Shown here in pieces: positions 1-6,021 of a stretch of 12,974 nucleotides of DNA; the stretch's first letter is position 1; every line of letters begins with the position of its first letter. The notes below the pieces were generated by a model. It was not told the DNA's origin. It saw nothing but the letters and a program-made list of their open reading frames with translations, and did not search any database. The position numbers and the translations under genes are program-made. This DNA is from Bacillota bacterium (GTDB lineage Bacteria > Bacillota > Clostridia > Oscillospirales > Oscillospiraceae): the NCBI GenBank assembly GCA_023395775.1, contig JAEWYA010000223.1:1-12974 (forward strand), in the 5' to 3' direction.

Positions 1-2205
1 ACCTTCACCAACAAGGCTGCGGGCGAGCTGAAGGACCGTTTGGCGGCCCGTCTGGGCCCGGTGGCAAACGACATCTGGGCCTCCACGTTCCACTCCGCCT
101 GCGTCCGCATTCTGCGCCGGGACATTGAGCGGATCGGCTTTCAGAAGGACTTCACCATCTATGACACGGACGACTCCAAACGAGTGCTGAAGGACATCGT
201 CAAGGAGCTGAATTACGACGAAAAAGCCTTTCCGCCCAAGGAGCTGCTGGGTATCATCAGCAAGTCCCGGGACCGCTATGAAACGCCGGAGGACTTTGCC
301 CGTCAGTGTCAGGATTCAGGCGACTGGAAGATGACCCGCATTGCAAAGGCCTACACAAAATACGTGGAAAAGCTTCGCGCCGCCAACGCTCTGGACTTTG
401 ATGACATCATTTTCCACACCGTGGAGCTGCTGCAAAAGGACGCGGAGGTGCGGGAGTATTATCAGCACAAGTTCCGCTACGTACTGGTGGACGAGTATCA
501 GGACACCAACCACTTGCAGTATCTTTTGACCTCGCTGTTGGCGGGCGGGCGCAAAAATCTCTGCGTGGTGGGCGACGACGACCAGTCTATCTACCGCTTT
601 CGGGGCGCGAACATCGAAAACATCCTGAACTTTGAAAAGCAGTACACAAACGCCCGTACCATTCGGCTGGAGCAGAACTACCGCTCCACCCAGAACATTC
701 TGGACGCGGCCAACGCCGTCATCAAAAACAATCAGGGCCGGAAGGGCAAGACCCTCTGGACGGACAACGGCAGCGGCGACAAGGTCTCCATCCGCACGAA
801 TTACAGCGAGGCGGACGAAGCCAACTTCGTGGTGGGCGACATCCTGATGCAGGTAAACCGGGGCCGGAAATTCTCCGACTGCGCGGTGCTCTACCGTATG
901 AACGCCCAGTCCAATGCTCTGGAATACGCCCTGCGGCGCAACGGAGCGCCCTACAAGGTGGTGGGCGGCACCAAGTTCTATGACCGGGCGGAAGTGAAGG
1001 ATATGCTGGCCTATCTCTGCGTGCTGAATAATCCGCTGGACGATCTGCGCCTAAGGCGCATCGTCAACACGCCGGGGCGCGGCATCGGCGGCACCAGCAT
1101 GGAAAAAGTCAGCGCTGTTGCGTCCCAGCAAGGCATTTCCCTTTACGAGGTCATGCGTAACGCGGACCTGTTTCCGGAGCTGAAAGCCCCGGCGGCAAAG
1201 CTGCTGAAATTTGCCGACCTGATCGACGGCCTGCGCCGCTTAGGCGGCACGCTGGCATTGCCGGAGTTTTACGACGCGGTTTGCGACCGGACCGGCTATG
1301 TCCGTGCACTGGAGGAGAAAAACGACATGGAAAGCCGGGGACGGATCGAAAACGTGCAGGAATTGAAATCCAGCATCGCCGGATTCCTGGAGCACGACCC
1401 GGAGGACCCCACCCTGTCCGGCTTTTTAAACGAGATCGCGCTGTACACGGACCTTGATTCCATGGACGGCAGCGACGACTGCGTGACCCTTATGACCATC
1501 CACTCCGCAAAGGGCCTTGAGTTCCCCAGCGTCTACGTGGTAGGCATGGAGGACGGCATTTTCCCCGGCATGAATTCCATGTTTGACGCGGAGGAGCTGG
1601 AAGAGGAGCGGCGGCTGTGCTACGTGGCCATGACCCGGGCCAAGGAACGCCTGACCCTGACTAATGCTCGCCAGCGCATGCTGTATGGCCGCACCAGCGC
1701 CAACCGGCCCTCCCGGTTTTTGGAGGAGCTGCCGGAGGAGAACTACGAGTGGTCTGGAAGGCCTGAGGCCCAGACCTCTCCCACAGAGGCCAGCAACGGG
1801 AGCTGGGACGACTTCGGCAGCACAGCCGACGGTTTTGGCGGCAGTCTTTCTAGGGAACGGACTGACGGCTTCGGCGGCGGTTTTTCCGGGAATCGGTCCG
1901 GCGGCTTCGCCCGAAATTCCTCCGGCGGTTTGAGCGGAAACCAGATCGGCAGCGTCCGCTCTTATCATGGCAGCGGCGCGGCTCCCCGTTCCGCAGTGAA
2001 AAAGCCTGCGGCGGCAAGACCTGCGTCCGAACCGCTGATGCAGGTGGCCCAAGGCGACGCGGTGGAACACACCGCCTTCGGCAAGGGCACAGTGCTGTCT
2101 GTAAAGCCCATGGGGGGCGACGCGCTGATTGAAGTGGCCTTTGAGGCAAAGGGCACGAAGAAGCTGATGCTCAAATCAGCTGGGATGCATATGAAAAAAA
2201 TATAA
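1..2205 (+). CDS. pcrA: ATP-dependent DNA helicase PcrA/UvrD, 3' part (N-terminus off the window)
   Basis: This is a superfamily 1A 3'-5' DNA helicase that unwinds DNA in excision repair, replication restart and clearing of transcription complexes. The reading frame is open from base 1 and begins inside motif Ia (TFTNKAAGELKDR), so the first few dozen residues with the Walker A loop lie outside; an internal TTG at 40 is not the start. About 734 residues are visible. Seen in order: motif II VLVDEYQDTN (481-510), motif III VVGDDDQSIYRFRGA (about 565-609), motif IV IRLEQNYRS (about 664-690), motif V LMTIHSAKGLEF (about 1490-1525) and motif VI RRLCYVAMTRAKERL (about 1609-1653). After the helicase core comes a Gly/Phe-rich linker (about 1801-1960), then a basic Ala/Pro stretch. 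The C-terminal segment VEHTAFGKGTVLSV (about 2062-2103) matches the Tudor-like RNA-polymerase-binding domain of PcrA. A strong terminator follows the stop. PcrA is preferred to UvrD or Rep because of this C-terminal domain. Confidence 0.95.
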   Translation, partial: TFTNKAAGELKDRLAARLGPVANDIWASTFHSACVRILRRDIERIGFQKDFTIYDTDDSKRVLKDIVKELNYDEKAFPPKELLGIISKSRDRYETPEDFARQCQDSGDWKMTRIAKAYTKYVEKLRAANALDFDDIIFHTVELLQKDAEVREYYQHKFRYVLVDEYQDTNHLQYLLTSLLAGGRKNLCVVGDDDQSIYRFRGANIENILNFEKQYTNARTIRLEQNYRSTQNILDAANAVIKNNQGRKGKTLWTDNGSGDKVSIRTNYSEADEANFVVGDILMQVNRGRKFSDCAVLYRMNAQSNALEYALRRNGAPYKVVGGTKFYDRAEVKDMLAYLCVLNNPLDDLRLRRIVNTPGRGIGGTSMEKVSAVASQQGISLYEVMRNADLFPELKAPAAKLLKFADLIDGLRRLGGTLALPEFYDAVCDRTGYVRALEEKNDMESRGRIENVQELKSSIAGFLEHDPEDPTLSGFLNEIALYTDLDSMDGSDDCVTLMTIHSAKGLEFPSVYVVGMEDGIFPGMNSMFDAEELEEERRLCYVAMTRAKERLTLTNARQRMLYGRTSANRPSRFLEELPEENYEWSGRPEAQTSPTEASNGSWDDFGSTADGFGGSLSRERTDGFGGGFSGNRSGGFARNSSGGLSGNQIGSVRSYHGSGAAPRSAVKKPAAARPASEPLMQVAQGDAVEHTAFGKGTVLSVKPMGGDALIEVAFEAKGTKKLMLKSAGMHMKKI

Positions 2206-2214
2206 TGAAGCTGT

Positions 2215-2245
2215 ATTGTCTTTTCGGCGTGGTCGAAAAGACAAT
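2215..2245. repeat. 12-bp inverted repeat just after pcrA
   Basis: The arms ATTGTCTTTTCG (2215-2226) and CGAAAAGACAAT (2234-2245) are perfect complements around a 7-nt loop. The hairpin begins 9 bases after the pcrA stop. It is not followed by a T-run on the plus strand, so it is a poor terminator there. It may be a 3' end stabiliser or a relic that sits before the stronger hairpin at 2266-2320. Confidence 0.6.
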
Positions 2246-2265
2246 GTGCCCCGTTTCGCTGCCCA

Positions 2266-2320
2266 GTTGAAAAAAGAGTTCCGGTCCTCCCGCGGGGAGG
2301 TCCGGAACTCTTTTTTCAAC
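2266..2320. terminator. Bidirectional intrinsic terminator between pcrA and rqcH
   Basis: The outer arms GTTGAAAAAAGAGTTCCGG (2266-2284) and CCGGAACTCTTTTTTCAAC (2302-2320) pair over 19 bp without error. A T-T mismatch follows, then an inner 6-bp stem CCTCCC/GGGAGG (2286-2291 with 2295-2300) around a GCG loop. The A6 of the left arm and T6 of the right arm give a U-run after a GC-rich stem in both directions. It therefore serves pcrA on the plus strand and rqcH on the minus strand, whose stop lies only 16 bases away. Confidence 0.93.
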
Positions 2321-2336
2321 ATCTTTTCTGCCCAAA

Positions 2337-4082
2337 CTACTTCACGCTCAGCCGCTTCACGGTCTCCTCCTCCGGCGTGACGTTCACCGTCTCGCAGGTC
2401 GTGTAGATCACCATGCCAGGCCTTGCTCCGGCGGGCTTTTTCACGTTTTTCACCTGGGTAAAATCTACCGGCACATTGCCGCTCTCCCTTGCCTGAGAGT
2501 ACCATGCGGCAATCTTTGCGGCCTCCACGATGCTGCCCTGGTCCGGCGTACCGCCGCCGGCGCAGAGAATCGCGTGGGAGCCGTGGACTTTTTGGGTATG
2601 GAACCAGAGGTCCCGGCGATCGGCGTCCCGGGTCAGCTTGTCGTTTTGGCGGTTATTTCGGCCCACCAGCACTCTGAGCCCCGCCGTGGTACGGAACTCC
2701 CTGGGCTTGGCCGATCGCTGCAAGCCTTTCTTCTCCCGGCCCTTCTGGCGGAGGAAACCGGCATCCTTCAGCTCGGAACGGATATCGTTAAAATCCTGCT
2801 CCGTCTCCGCCTCTGCGATCTCCTCCAGCACGCTGTCCAGATACGCGGCGTCCCGCCGGGCAATCTCCATCTGCTCCTTCAGGTATTTTTCGGCGGTCTT
2901 CGCCTTGGCGTACCGCTTGAAATACTTCGCGGCATTCTCCTGAGGCGTCAGCAGCGGGTCCAGCGGGATTATAATCTCCCGGTTGCCGTCGTAATAATTT
3001 TCACAGGCCAGCTTTCGCTGGCCCCGCTCCATGCGGTAGAGGTTCGCGGTGATCAGCTCGCCGCTGAGGCGTAGGGTATCCCGATCTTGGGTGGCGGCAT
3101 AATCCTTCTCCTGCATTGCCAGCTTCCGCCGCAGGCGGTCACGGGCGCCGGAAGCAGTGCGGACAAGATCGGCCCCTCGCTGGTGAATACGCTCCTGACG
3201 CTCCCGGGACTCGTAGAAATCGTCCATCAGCGCCGAGAAGCTGGGATATGTCCGGCTCTCCGCTGCCGCGCCGTATTGGGTAATCGGCAAACAGGAAAAT
3301 TCTAGTGGTTTTCCGTCTTTCCAAAGTGAAATCGGTGTAAAGTTATTTTTGTTTACAGATTCTTGCAATTGGGCAATTTCTTTCCAAAACCGCTGTCTTC
3401 CAGCGTCGTCCAGTGAAAAAATGCGGCTGTCCGTCTCCCCGGTCGCCCGGAACGTCAGCTCCCGTGCAATCAGTGGCGAGATACCGAAAAAGCTGTCCAG
3501 CAAAAATGTGTCCAGCTGCCGCTCCGGATTGGCGTCTGCCAGTTGGGTGAAAAAGAATTCCTCTGTCACATCGGACAGGTACGTCTTCCCATGGGCGGGC
3601 GGGTACTGGTAAAAAAGCCCCGGCAGAACGGGCCGCAGGGGAGACATCTCCGCATCCACCCGGCGCAGGCACTCGATCACCCGCCGCTCCCCGTCCAGGA
3701 GGATCAGGTTGGAGTGGCGGCCCATGGCCTCCAGCACCAGCGTCCGCCTTCCCGGCTGGCCGAAATCGTCCGTGACGTCCAGCTCCAACTCCACCAGACG
3801 CTCCAGCCCCGGCTGAGTCAGCGCCGCCACCCGCGCACCCACCAGATGCTTTCGCAAAAGCATACAGAACATGGGCGGCTCCGCGGGATTGTCCCGAAGC
3901 TGGCCGGTCAAATGGATGCGGGGATTGCTGGCTCCGGCGTTCAGCAGCAGGCGCAATCCGCCCCGCAGCAGCAAAATGACCTGATCTCTGGCGGGCTGCT
4001 GCACCTTGTCGATGCGCACACCCAAAAGCTGCGGGCGCAGCTCTTCCGCCACCGCCTGTAAGCAGACCGCATCCAGTGCCAT
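2337..4082 (-). CDS. rqcH: RqcH / NFACT-family ribosome quality-control factor (Rqc2 homologue, older name FbpA-type fibronectin-binding protein)
   Basis: In bacteria RqcH binds 50S subunits carrying a stalled peptidyl-tRNA and recruits tRNA-Ala to add an alanine tail that marks the chain for proteolysis. The 581-residue length fits the family. Visible domains: NFACT-N from residue 1, with NPAEPPMFCMLLRKHL (65-80) and LEAMGRHSNLIL (117-128); a helix-hairpin-helix-like stretch (about 190-212); two charged helical arms of the coiled-coil middle domain (about 285-335 and 385-430); and the C-terminal NFACT-R domain FRTTAGLRVLVGRNN (463-477) with DLWFHTQKVHGSHAIL (491-506). The residue aligned with Asp97 of the Bacillus subtilis DR motif appears to be Glu94 (PGLER), by an alignment from memory. 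The ATG has a GGGGAG site inside the end of mrnC, one base upstream of rqcH, so coupled translation is likely. A patch around 3300-3360 is strikingly AT-rich. Confidence 0.93.
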   Translation of the reverse strand: MALDAVCLQAVAEELRPQLLGVRIDKVQQPARDQVILLLRGGLRLLLNAGASNPRIHLTGQLRDNPAEPPMFCMLLRKHLVGARVAALTQPGLERLVELELDVTDDFGQPGRRTLVLEAMGRHSNLILLDGERRVIECLRRVDAEMSPLRPVLPGLFYQYPPAHGKTYLSDVTEEFFFTQLADANPERQLDTFLLDSFFGISPLIARELTFRATGETDSRIFSLDDAGRQRFWKEIAQLQESVNKNNFTPISLWKDGKPLEFSCLPITQYGAAAESRTYPSFSALMDDFYESRERQERIHQRGADLVRTASGARDRLRRKLAMQEKDYAATQDRDTLRLSGELITANLYRMERGQRKLACENYYDGNREIIIPLDPLLTPQENAAKYFKRYAKAKTAEKYLKEQMEIARRDAAYLDSVLEEIAEAETEQDFNDIRSELKDAGFLRQKGREKKGLQRSAKPREFRTTAGLRVLVGRNNRQNDKLTRDADRRDLWFHTQKVHGSHAILCAGGGTPDQGSIVEAAKIAAWYSQARESGNVPVDFTQVKNVKKPAGARPGMVIYTTCETVNVTPEEETVKRLSVK

Positions 4083-4083
4083 A

Positions 4084-4491
4084 TCAATTCTCCCCTTCCA
4101 TCATCACGCCGAATAGCTCACTGACACGGTCCTTTTGCCCGGACAGATACAGCCAGCCCAGCAGCGCCTCCAGCGCGGTTGCCTCCGCGTACTGGGCGCG
4201 GCTGGCGTGGCTGGGAACGGTATGAACGTTGGCATTGCGGCCCCGGCGAAACACCCCGGCCTCCTCCTCCGTCAAAAGCGGCAGGAGCTTTTCCGCCCGC
4301 TTCGCCTGAGACTCGGCACAGACGATCGCCACGGTGGCGCGGTGCATTCCCTTTCCGGTGGCTTTCCCGCCGGCGCAGAGCCAAGAGCGGACCAGCAGCT
4401 CAAACACCGCGTCGCCCACGTGGGCCAGGCCAATGCTGCTGACGCAGCGGAGCTGATCGGCGGTCATATGAATATCAAAGTAATCTTCCAT
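4084..4491 (-). CDS. mrnC: Mini-ribonuclease III (MrnC)
   Basis: Mini-III is a dimeric RNase III-type endonuclease without a dsRNA-binding domain; in Bacillus it matures the ends of 23S rRNA. The 135-residue protein has the family size. It shows the first catalytic helix LAHVGDAVFELLVRS (22-36), with Asp27 as the expected metal ligand; the conserved loop RRGRNA (82-87); and the second catalytic helix ATALEALLGWLYLSG (104-118), with Glu108 as the second acidic residue. The ATG at 4491-4489 is chosen because AAGGAG (4497-4502) lies 5 bases upstream. It is the first gene of a two-gene unit with rqcH, 1 nt downstream. In Bacillus mrnC sits elsewhere (near cysS), so pairing with rqcH is a different arrangement, though both proteins act on the 50S subunit. 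The leader carries a 12-bp hairpin and a U-run. Confidence 0.94.
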   Translation of the reverse strand: MEDYFDIHMTADQLRCVSSIGLAHVGDAVFELLVRSWLCAGGKATGKGMHRATVAIVCAESQAKRAEKLLPLLTEEEAGVFRRGRNANVHTVPSHASRAQYAEATALEALLGWLYLSGQKDRVSELFGVMMEGEN

Positions 4492-4507
4492 CGGCTCTCC
4501 TTAAAGT

Positions 4508-4537
4508 AAAAAAGATTTGCAAACGTGCAAATCTTTT
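4508..4537 (-). terminator. Hairpin plus U-run in the mrnC leader (attenuator-like or 5' stem-loop)
   Basis: AAAAGATTTGCA (4510-4521) and TGCAAATCTTTT (4526-4537) form a perfect 12-bp stem around a 4-nt loop. Read on the minus strand, the stem ends in TTTTTT and then ACTTT, as in an intrinsic terminator. It lies between the likely mrnC promoter (-10 at 4554-4559) and the mrnC ribosome site (4497-4502). On the plus strand no gene ends before it, so it does not serve an upstream gene there. It may cause premature termination, protect the 5' end, or be a cleavage target. Confidence 0.65.
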
Positions 4538-4553
4538 GCTTGATTCTGCAATG

Positions 4554-4582
4554 ATATTACCACAAATCGGAGAAAAATTCAA
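4554..4582 (-). promoter_or_regulatory. Likely sigma-A-type promoter for mrnC-rqcH
   Basis: On the minus strand TTGAAT (complement of 4577-4582) is followed after 17 bases by TAATAT (complement of 4554-4559). Each hexamer matches the consensus at 4 of 6 bases. Transcription would begin near 4547, giving a leader of about 55 nt that contains the hairpin at 4510-4537. Confidence 0.55.
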
Positions 4583-4607
4583 GTCTTGTTCCAAAATCGC
4601 CGGGGGT

Positions 4608-4626
4608 GTATAGAATATACGAGGTG
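4608..4626 (+). promoter_or_regulatory. Dyad and ribosome binding site deciding the start of the DUF6323-like gene
   Basis: A short dyad GTATA-GAA-TATAC (4608-4620) runs directly into GAGGTG (4621-4626), which lies 6 bases before the ATG at 4633. This spacing favours 4633 over the GTG at 4606 and the ATG at 4627. The dyad overlaps a weak -10-like TATAGA (4609-4614) with TTGTTC at 4586-4591. That pair would start transcription inside the ribosome site, so the promoter assignment is weak; the dyad could instead be an operator. Confidence 0.4.
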
Positions 4627-4632
4627 ATGAAC

Positions 4633-5082
4633 ATGGACTTTGAGCGGATTTTTCTCCCCGCGCCGCTGACCGCGACCGTGGAGGAACTGGCGCAGAGCAA
4701 CCGCGTTTCTCAAAAGTTCGGTCTGGTCCTCTCCCCCGTGCAGGCGGACATGCTGGCGCGCAGGCAGGCGGAAGCTCTGCGGGAGACGGGACGGATCGAA
4801 TTTGGCGGCGGAATTTTAAAAAAGCTAGCGCTGGCGTTCTGCGACTCCCCTTTCATTCAGCCGGAGGATTGGGCCGACACGCTGGCGCGGCTCCAGACCA
4901 TTTTCTACGAGCTGAAAAATGAGACCAAAGACCGCCTTGGCGACGACGATCTGATTTTCCGGATGACGGCGCGGTTCAACGGCGCTGCGGGCGGGTCTTT
5001 GGATGCGCTGGAATCCACGCCGCCGGAGTGGTTTCTCCATCCCGGTGCGGAGGGCGGGTGGGAGGCGGAAGATGAGTTCTGA
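4633..5082 (+). CDS. DUF6323-like conserved protein of unknown function
   Basis: A 149-residue soluble protein with no signal peptide or membrane segment. From memory of the family it matches DUF6323, found mainly in Clostridia: the hallmark is TGRIEFGGGILKKLALAFCDSPFIQ (split here as ETGRIEFGGGILKK at 51-64 and LALAFCDSPFIQ at 65-76), followed by a helix LARLQTIFYELKNETKDRLGDDDL (84-107, acidic end). The N-terminal helix VEELAQSNRVSQKFGLVLS (16-34) is also typical. No catalytic motif is recognisable, and I do not assign a function. The last 11 bases overlap the next gene, which points to coupled translation and a shared role. The start is set by GAGGTG at 4621-4626. The extreme C-terminus (about 136-149) is Gly/Glu-rich and probably disordered. 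Confidence 0.8.
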   Translation: MDFERIFLPAPLTATVEELAQSNRVSQKFGLVLSPVQADMLARRQAEALRETGRIEFGGGILKKLALAFCDSPFIQPEDWADTLARLQTIFYELKNETKDRLGDDDLIFRMTARFNGAAGGSLDALESTPPEWFLHPGAEGGWEAEDEF

Positions 5083-5944
5083 ACTGATGCGGCAGTTCCT
5101 CGCGCTTTACGTTGAGGAAGACCTCTTGGCACAGGAAGCCCTCTGGCGGCTTCTTCGGCAACAGGCGCGGCTGTACGCGCCGGAGAGTTCCTCTCTCCCG
5201 GCGGAAACGGCGGCGGCGCTGGCGGAGTCCATCCGCCTGACTTTGGGCGCGGACCGAGACCCCAGGGTGCTGCTTTCCGCTGATTTGGACCAGCGGCTCC
5301 GTCTGGGCCAGCGGCGGCTCTTCCAAAAGGTGGAATTGAGCAAACAGCTCTGGCGGACGGCATGTCTGACACTGCCCGAGATGGAAAACCGTTCCCTCAC
5401 GGATACCCTGCGAAGCATCGGCGGGTTTTGGAATCGGTATGACGTTCACTTCTTCGCTCAGGAGGTCCCCTGCGACATGGATTACCAGCTCTCCCAGCCT
5501 GTCTCGGAAACCTTGCAGGGTGTGGACTATATAAACGAATGGCTTCGCAGGCTGTGCCTAGAGCAGGGATTTCTGCGCCGGTTCGATCAGGCATCGGCCC
5601 GCACCGTGGTGGCGCGAAGCTGTCCGGACTATCGGCGGCTGCTGATCAATCTCTTTGAACCGGTGGCGGTGAACGCACTGGGGCTTGCCCTTCTGGGAGA
5701 GGACCCACGGCTTCTCTCCGTCTCTTCGCCCCTGCGGCGCAAATTGGAGATGCAATTTGCGCCTCTGACGGATGCTGAAAGTGACGCGGCGCTATCCGCC
5801 GGTGCGGAATCCCTATGCGCCGGCCTGGGCATTCAGAACCGGCAGGCCATCCGATACCTAAGCGGTCTGGCCCTGGGTCTGCGGCCCCGCCTCCGGGCGG
5901 CGCTGACCGGAGGGACCCTGGAATACGTATTCCTTGAGCTTTGA
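5072..5944 (+). CDS. DUF6179-like conserved protein of unknown function
   Basis: A 290-residue, mostly helical, soluble protein. The central block matches my memory of DUF6179: FFAQEVPCDMDYQLSQPV (127-144), then LQGVDYINEWLRRLCLEQGFLRRF (148-171), then DYRRLLINLFEPVAVNALG (186-204). The N-terminal part (1-110) is a set of short amphipathic helices without a known motif. No signal peptide or transmembrane segment is seen. The ATG at 5072 has GGAGG (5061-5065) 6 bases upstream. In-frame codons further upstream (ATG 5003) lie deep inside the preceding gene and are rejected. It overlaps the DUF6323-like gene by 11 nt in a different frame, a strong sign of coupled expression. The family has no assigned biochemistry that I know of. 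It may be somewhat shorter at the N-terminus than some relatives, but I cannot verify this here. Confidence 0.78.
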   Translation: MSSELMRQFLALYVEEDLLAQEALWRLLRQQARLYAPESSSLPAETAAALAESIRLTLGADRDPRVLLSADLDQRLRLGQRRLFQKVELSKQLWRTACLTLPEMENRSLTDTLRSIGGFWNRYDVHFFAQEVPCDMDYQLSQPVSETLQGVDYINEWLRRLCLEQGFLRRFDQASARTVVARSCPDYRRLLINLFEPVAVNALGLALLGEDPRLLSVSSPLRRKLEMQFAPLTDAESDAALSAGAESLCAGLGIQNRQAIRYLSGLALGLRPRLRAALTGGTLEYVFLEL

Positions 5945-5966
5945 GTTTTCTCCGAAAGCTATTAAA

Positions 5967-6018
5967 GGAGGGGCAGCCAATGGCCACCCCTCCGGGATGC
6001 CCGTCAAATATGCGGGCA
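5967..6018. terminator. Two hairpins in the convergent gap after the DUF6179-like and SLH-GH25 genes
   Basis: GGAGGGG (5967-5973) pairs with CCCCTCC (5987-5993), with an inner GCC-AAT-GGC (5976-5984) separated by CA/CA internal loops. Read on the minus strand it is followed by TTTAATAG, a weak U-tract, so it may end the SLH-GH25 transcript, whose stop is 28 bases before it. A second stem TGCCCG (5998-6003) with CGGGCA (6013-6018) lies between that stop and the first hairpin. Neither has a strong T-run on the plus strand. Confidence 0.5.
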
Positions 6019-6021
6019 AAC

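Noticed and set aside
40..42. TTG at 40 as the start of the helicase gene
   Set aside because: The frame is open to base 1 and the upstream codons encode conserved motif Ia (TFTNKAA), so the gene begins outside the window.
4586..4614. Promoter TTGTTC-17-TATAGA for the DUF6323-like gene
   Set aside because: The predicted start would fall inside the ribosome binding site at 4621-4626, leaving no leader, so I do not call it a firm promoter; the true one may use another sigma factor.
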